This document shows positions 6,185-8,308 of a stretch of DNA of 8,308 nucleotides, one piece after another. This DNA comes from Betaproteobacteria bacterium (GTDB lineage Bacteria; Pseudomonadota; Gammaproteobacteria; Burkholderiales; Burkholderiaceae_E). The stretch's first letter is position 1; every line of letters starts with the position of its first letter. The notes under the pieces were generated by a model. It worked only from the letters and a program-made list of their open reading frames with translations, was not told where the DNA came from and searched no databases. A program made the position numbers and the translations under genes. Location: the NCBI GenBank assembly GCA_016868095.1, contig VGHV01000090.1, forward strand, positions 1-8,308, read 5' to 3'.

Positions 6185-7525
6185 ATGCTTAAGCCAATTC
6201 ACGATCAAGGAGATGCACTTTTGCCGACGTCGACGGCAAGCCTGAGCGCCTCATTAAATCCCCAAGCAGCTACCAGGGCTCGGTCGACCAGGCGAAAGCT
6301 CTTAAAGCTTTCTGCGTCGGTGATTGGTGCTTCTTCACTTGCCGCACCTTTTGTTTCGCGAGCGCAGAATAAGCCGATCAAAATCGGTATGCCCACTATT
6401 CTTTCGGGCCGTGTTGCCATGCTCGGGATCAGTTCAAGCAACGCGGCGAAAATGGAGGTGGAAAAGTTCAACGCTGCTGGCGGTCTGAATGGTCGACCCA
6501 TTGAGCTAGTCATTCGAGATTCCAAAGGGCAACCGCAAGAAGCGGCGCGTGTGGCCCGCGAGCTCGTCACCGCCGATGGTTGCGAACTATTGCTCGATGC
6601 CGAGGCCTCATCGGGTGCATTTGCAGTTCACGAGGTCGCACGCGACCTCGGCGTGCTTGTGATGCACACCAACTCGGAAACATCCGCGCTGACAGCGGAT
6701 CCGAAGTTGCGGGTGCCAACCGCGTTTCGCAGCGCTCGTCAGGGTATTCACGATGCTGTGGTTGGTGGCGCCTATGCTGCCCAGGTCGCGAAGGAGAAAG
6801 GGCTTAGGCGCTGGATGTCGGTATCGCCAGACTATGCTTATGGGCGGGATACAACCGCTGAGTTTCTTGAATATCTGAAATATTTTAATAAAGATATCGA
6901 AGTCACCGGACAGGTCTGGCCCAAGCTCTTTCAGGCAGACTACAGCGAAATCATTACCCGATTGCTGCAAGGTAAACCGCAAGCGATTTATTCGGCACTC
7001 TGGGGTGGTGATCTCACTTCGTTTATGGATCAGGCCAATATCTACGCCTTATTCAAGGATCGACAGTTCTTTGCTGTCAATATGGCCGATTACGCAGTCT
7101 TAACCGCGGTAAAAAGTGTGCCGGCAAATCTTCACTCCGGTAATCGCTACCTGAGAAGTTTTCCCAACACAGCCGCTAATCATCAATGGTCCGATGCTTA
7201 TGCGGCAAAGTTCAAAGAGCTACCGCTTAACTGGTCTTGGGAAAATGCGGTGGGTATGCAACTTCTGATTGCGGCGATGCGCAAGGCAAATAGCACCGAC
7301 AGTAAAAAGATGGCTGAGGTTCTCCGTGGACTGAGCATCGATTCCCCGTTTGGCGCAGAAGGAAAAATCACCATGCGCGCTGAAGACCACACCGTCATCA
7401 ATTACGCGGTTGGCTGGGGTGCCTTGGCAACCAAAGAGCCTTATATGGCAAATCCAGTTGCTGGCAGTTGGAAGCAAATTCTAGAACTTGAGGCTGCGTG
7501 GAAAAAGTCAAAGGGTTGGGCTTAA
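6185..7525 (+). CDS. LIV-type ABC transporter substrate-binding protein (periplasmic binding protein type 1), Tat signal
   Basis: Periplasmic solute receptor of 446 residues for a LivFGHMJ-type ABC importer. The N-terminus carries a twin-arginine signal STRRKLLK (Arg36, Arg37), a short hydrophobic stretch (SASVIGASSLAAPF) and a likely cleavage after SRA (60). The mature part begins KPIKIGMPTILSGRVAMLG and continues with FNAAGGLNGRPIELVIRDS and AARVARELV, typical of the Peripla_BP_6 fold; SPDYAYGRD and the second-lobe ADYSEIITRLLQ are also family-like. Such proteins bind branched-chain amino acids, amides or aromatic and other carboxylates; the ligand cannot be told here. The n-region of about 35 residues before the arginine pair is long for a Tat signal. 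ATG 6185 is chosen because of AAAGGAG upstream. The LivH-type permease follows 33 bp downstream in the same direction, separated by a stem-loop. Confidence 0.92.
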   Translation: MLKPIHDQGDALLPTSTASLSASLNPQAATRARSTRRKLLKLSASVIGASSLAAPFVSRAQNKPIKIGMPTILSGRVAMLGISSSNAAKMEVEKFNAAGGLNGRPIELVIRDSKGQPQEAARVARELVTADGCELLLDAEASSGAFAVHEVARDLGVLVMHTNSETSALTADPKLRVPTAFRSARQGIHDAVVGGAYAAQVAKEKGLRRWMSVSPDYAYGRDTTAEFLEYLKYFNKDIEVTGQVWPKLFQADYSEIITRLLQGKPQAIYSALWGGDLTSFMDQANIYALFKDRQFFAVNMADYAVLTAVKSVPANLHSGNRYLRSFPNTAANHQWSDAYAAKFKELPLNWSWENAVGMQLLIAAMRKANSTDSKKMAEVLRGLSIDSPFGAEGKITMRAEDHTVINYAVGWGALATKEPYMANPVAGSWKQILELEAAWKKSKGWA

Positions 7526-7544
7526 AACAGCGTTAAGCCTTATT
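7519..7544 (+). terminator. Stem-loop over the binding-protein stop codon (partial terminator or mRNA-stabilising hairpin)
   Basis: GGCTTAA (7519-7525) pairs exactly with TTAAGCC (7533-7539) around a 7-nt loop and is followed by TTATT. The stop codon TAA is in the 5' arm. The weak T-run suggests partial termination or 3'-end protection, not full termination, because the permease gene starts 15 nt later. Confidence 0.55.
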
Positions 7545-7558
7545 GATCGGCACAAGCG

Positions 7559-8308
7559 ATGGATATCAACGCGCTTTTCGAATGTCTTGCCTCTGCTTCC
7601 TGTGTCGTCACACAGGCAAGCACGAGCTTGATTGTTGGGGCCTTGCTTTTCCTGGTTGCTGCCGGTCTCACGCTTATCTTCGGTGTTTTAAAGGTTATTA
7701 ATTTTGCCCATGGCTCTTTTTATATGTTGGGCGCTTATGTCGCACTCACCGCGTATCGCACAACAGAGAGCTACTTGATTGCAACCCTCGCAGCGGGCTT
7801 AGGGGTTGCTTTATTTGCGGTCGTATTTGAGCGCTTTTTCATGCGCAAGGTCTACGGTACCGATGTGTTGATGCAGTTACTGGTTTGCTACGCATTCATT
7901 CTGATTCTTGATGACGCGGTCAAAATCATTTGGGGCGCGGAATTCCAATCTCTTGGCATGCCTGATGCTTTTCAACGGCCACCGTTAATGATTGGTGGGG
8001 GCATCATTCCAGTATTTTATTTATACCTGATGCTGGCTGCAGCATTGATTGCTGCATTGTTATGGTTTGTTCTCACAAAAACCCGATTGGGTAAAGTCGT
8101 TCGCGCTGCTGCGCACAACCCTACGATGACCTCGGTGCTTGGTATCAATACAAGCCTCGTCTACGCCGCTGTATTCGCGCTTGGCGGCTTGCTCGCAGGA
8201 CTCGCCGGAGGGCTTGCTGCACCAGTTCGTTCGATGTCACCGGGTATGGGGTTTTCAATCTTGATTGAATCATTCATCGTAACTGTGATTGGCGGCATGG
8301 GATCGGTG
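7559..8308 (+). CDS. livH: LivH-family branched-chain amino acid-type ABC permease, 3' end outside window
   Basis: Inner-membrane permease of an ABC importer; 250 residues are visible and the frame is open to the right edge. Relatives are about 290-310 residues, so roughly 50 are missing. Seen: SLIVGALLFLVAAGLTLIFGVLKVINFAHGS (about 23-53, within it the family hallmark TLIFGVLKVINFAHG), MLGAYVALTAY, a second helical pair (75-92), RAAAHNPTMTSVLGIN (182-197; the cytoplasmic loop that contacts the ATPase), LGGLLAGLAGGLAAPV (208-223), and VIGGMGSV at the edge. ATG 7559 starts a normal LivH N-terminus; only a weak ribosome binding site is seen. It lies downstream of the binding-protein gene, and livM, livG and livF-type genes are expected to follow. 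Substrate is that of the binding protein and is unknown. Confidence 0.93.
   Translation, partial: MDINALFECLASASCVVTQASTSLIVGALLFLVAAGLTLIFGVLKVINFAHGSFYMLGAYVALTAYRTTESYLIATLAAGLGVALFAVVFERFFMRKVYGTDVLMQLLVCYAFILILDDAVKIIWGAEFQSLGMPDAFQRPPLMIGGGIIPVFYLYLMLAAALIAALLWFVLTKTRLGKVVRAAAHNPTMTSVLGINTSLVYAAVFALGGLLAGLAGGLAAPVRSMSPGMGFSILIESFIVTVIGGMGSV

Noticed and set aside
5982..6245. Plus-strand open frame of 87 codons upstream of the binding protein
   Set aside because: It overlaps the well-supported start of the binding protein in another frame, has a low-complexity basic product and no ribosome binding site.

Overview
The window reads as ordinary chromosomal DNA from a betaproteobacterium, most likely of the Burkholderiales. 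This is inferred from the roughly balanced base composition, the close resemblance of the acyl-CoA ligase and the LIV-type transporter proteins to families common in that order, and the pairing of a periplasmic rhodanese with a YeeE/YedE transporter. No rRNA, tRNA, insertion sequence, phage gene or CRISPR array is visible.

Layout from left to right. (1) The 3' part of an AMP-forming acyl-CoA ligase gene on the plus strand, cut by the left edge. (2) Convergent to it, a complete short-chain dehydrogenase/reductase of the PRISE type (progesterone 5-beta-reductase/iridoid-synthase-like) on the minus strand. (3) Divergent from that, a stand-alone AAA+ ATPase whose core resembles the Lon ATPase domain but which has no protease domain. 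It has a good sigma70-like promoter and ribosome binding site and ends at a hairpin terminator. (4) A minus-strand sulfur operon: a secreted two-domain rhodanese, translationally coupled to a YeeE/YedE (TsuA-type) thiosulfate/sulfur transporter, followed by a possible 56-residue membrane-anchored small protein that overlaps the transporter's 3' end. (5) A 326-bp divergent intergenic region with short inverted and direct repeats. (6) On the plus strand, a Tat-signal LIV-type ABC substrate-binding protein, a stem-loop over its stop codon, and the start of a LivH-family permease that runs off the right edge.

How the genes work together. The rhodanese probably handles thiosulfate or another sulfane donor in the periplasm, and the YeeE protein carries a sulfur species inward. 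The binding protein and permease are the first two parts of an ABC importer for a branched-chain amino acid or a similar small carboxylate or amide; its remaining parts should lie to the right. The ligase, the PRISE reductase and the AAA+ protein have no clear functional link with these or with each other.

The least explained items are the protease-less Lon-like ATPase, the small membrane ORF behind the YeeE gene, the bacterial PRISE enzyme, the tandem duplication of the signal-peptidase site in the rhodanese, and two strong stem-loops inside or beside coding sequence. I see no obviously new multi-gene system.
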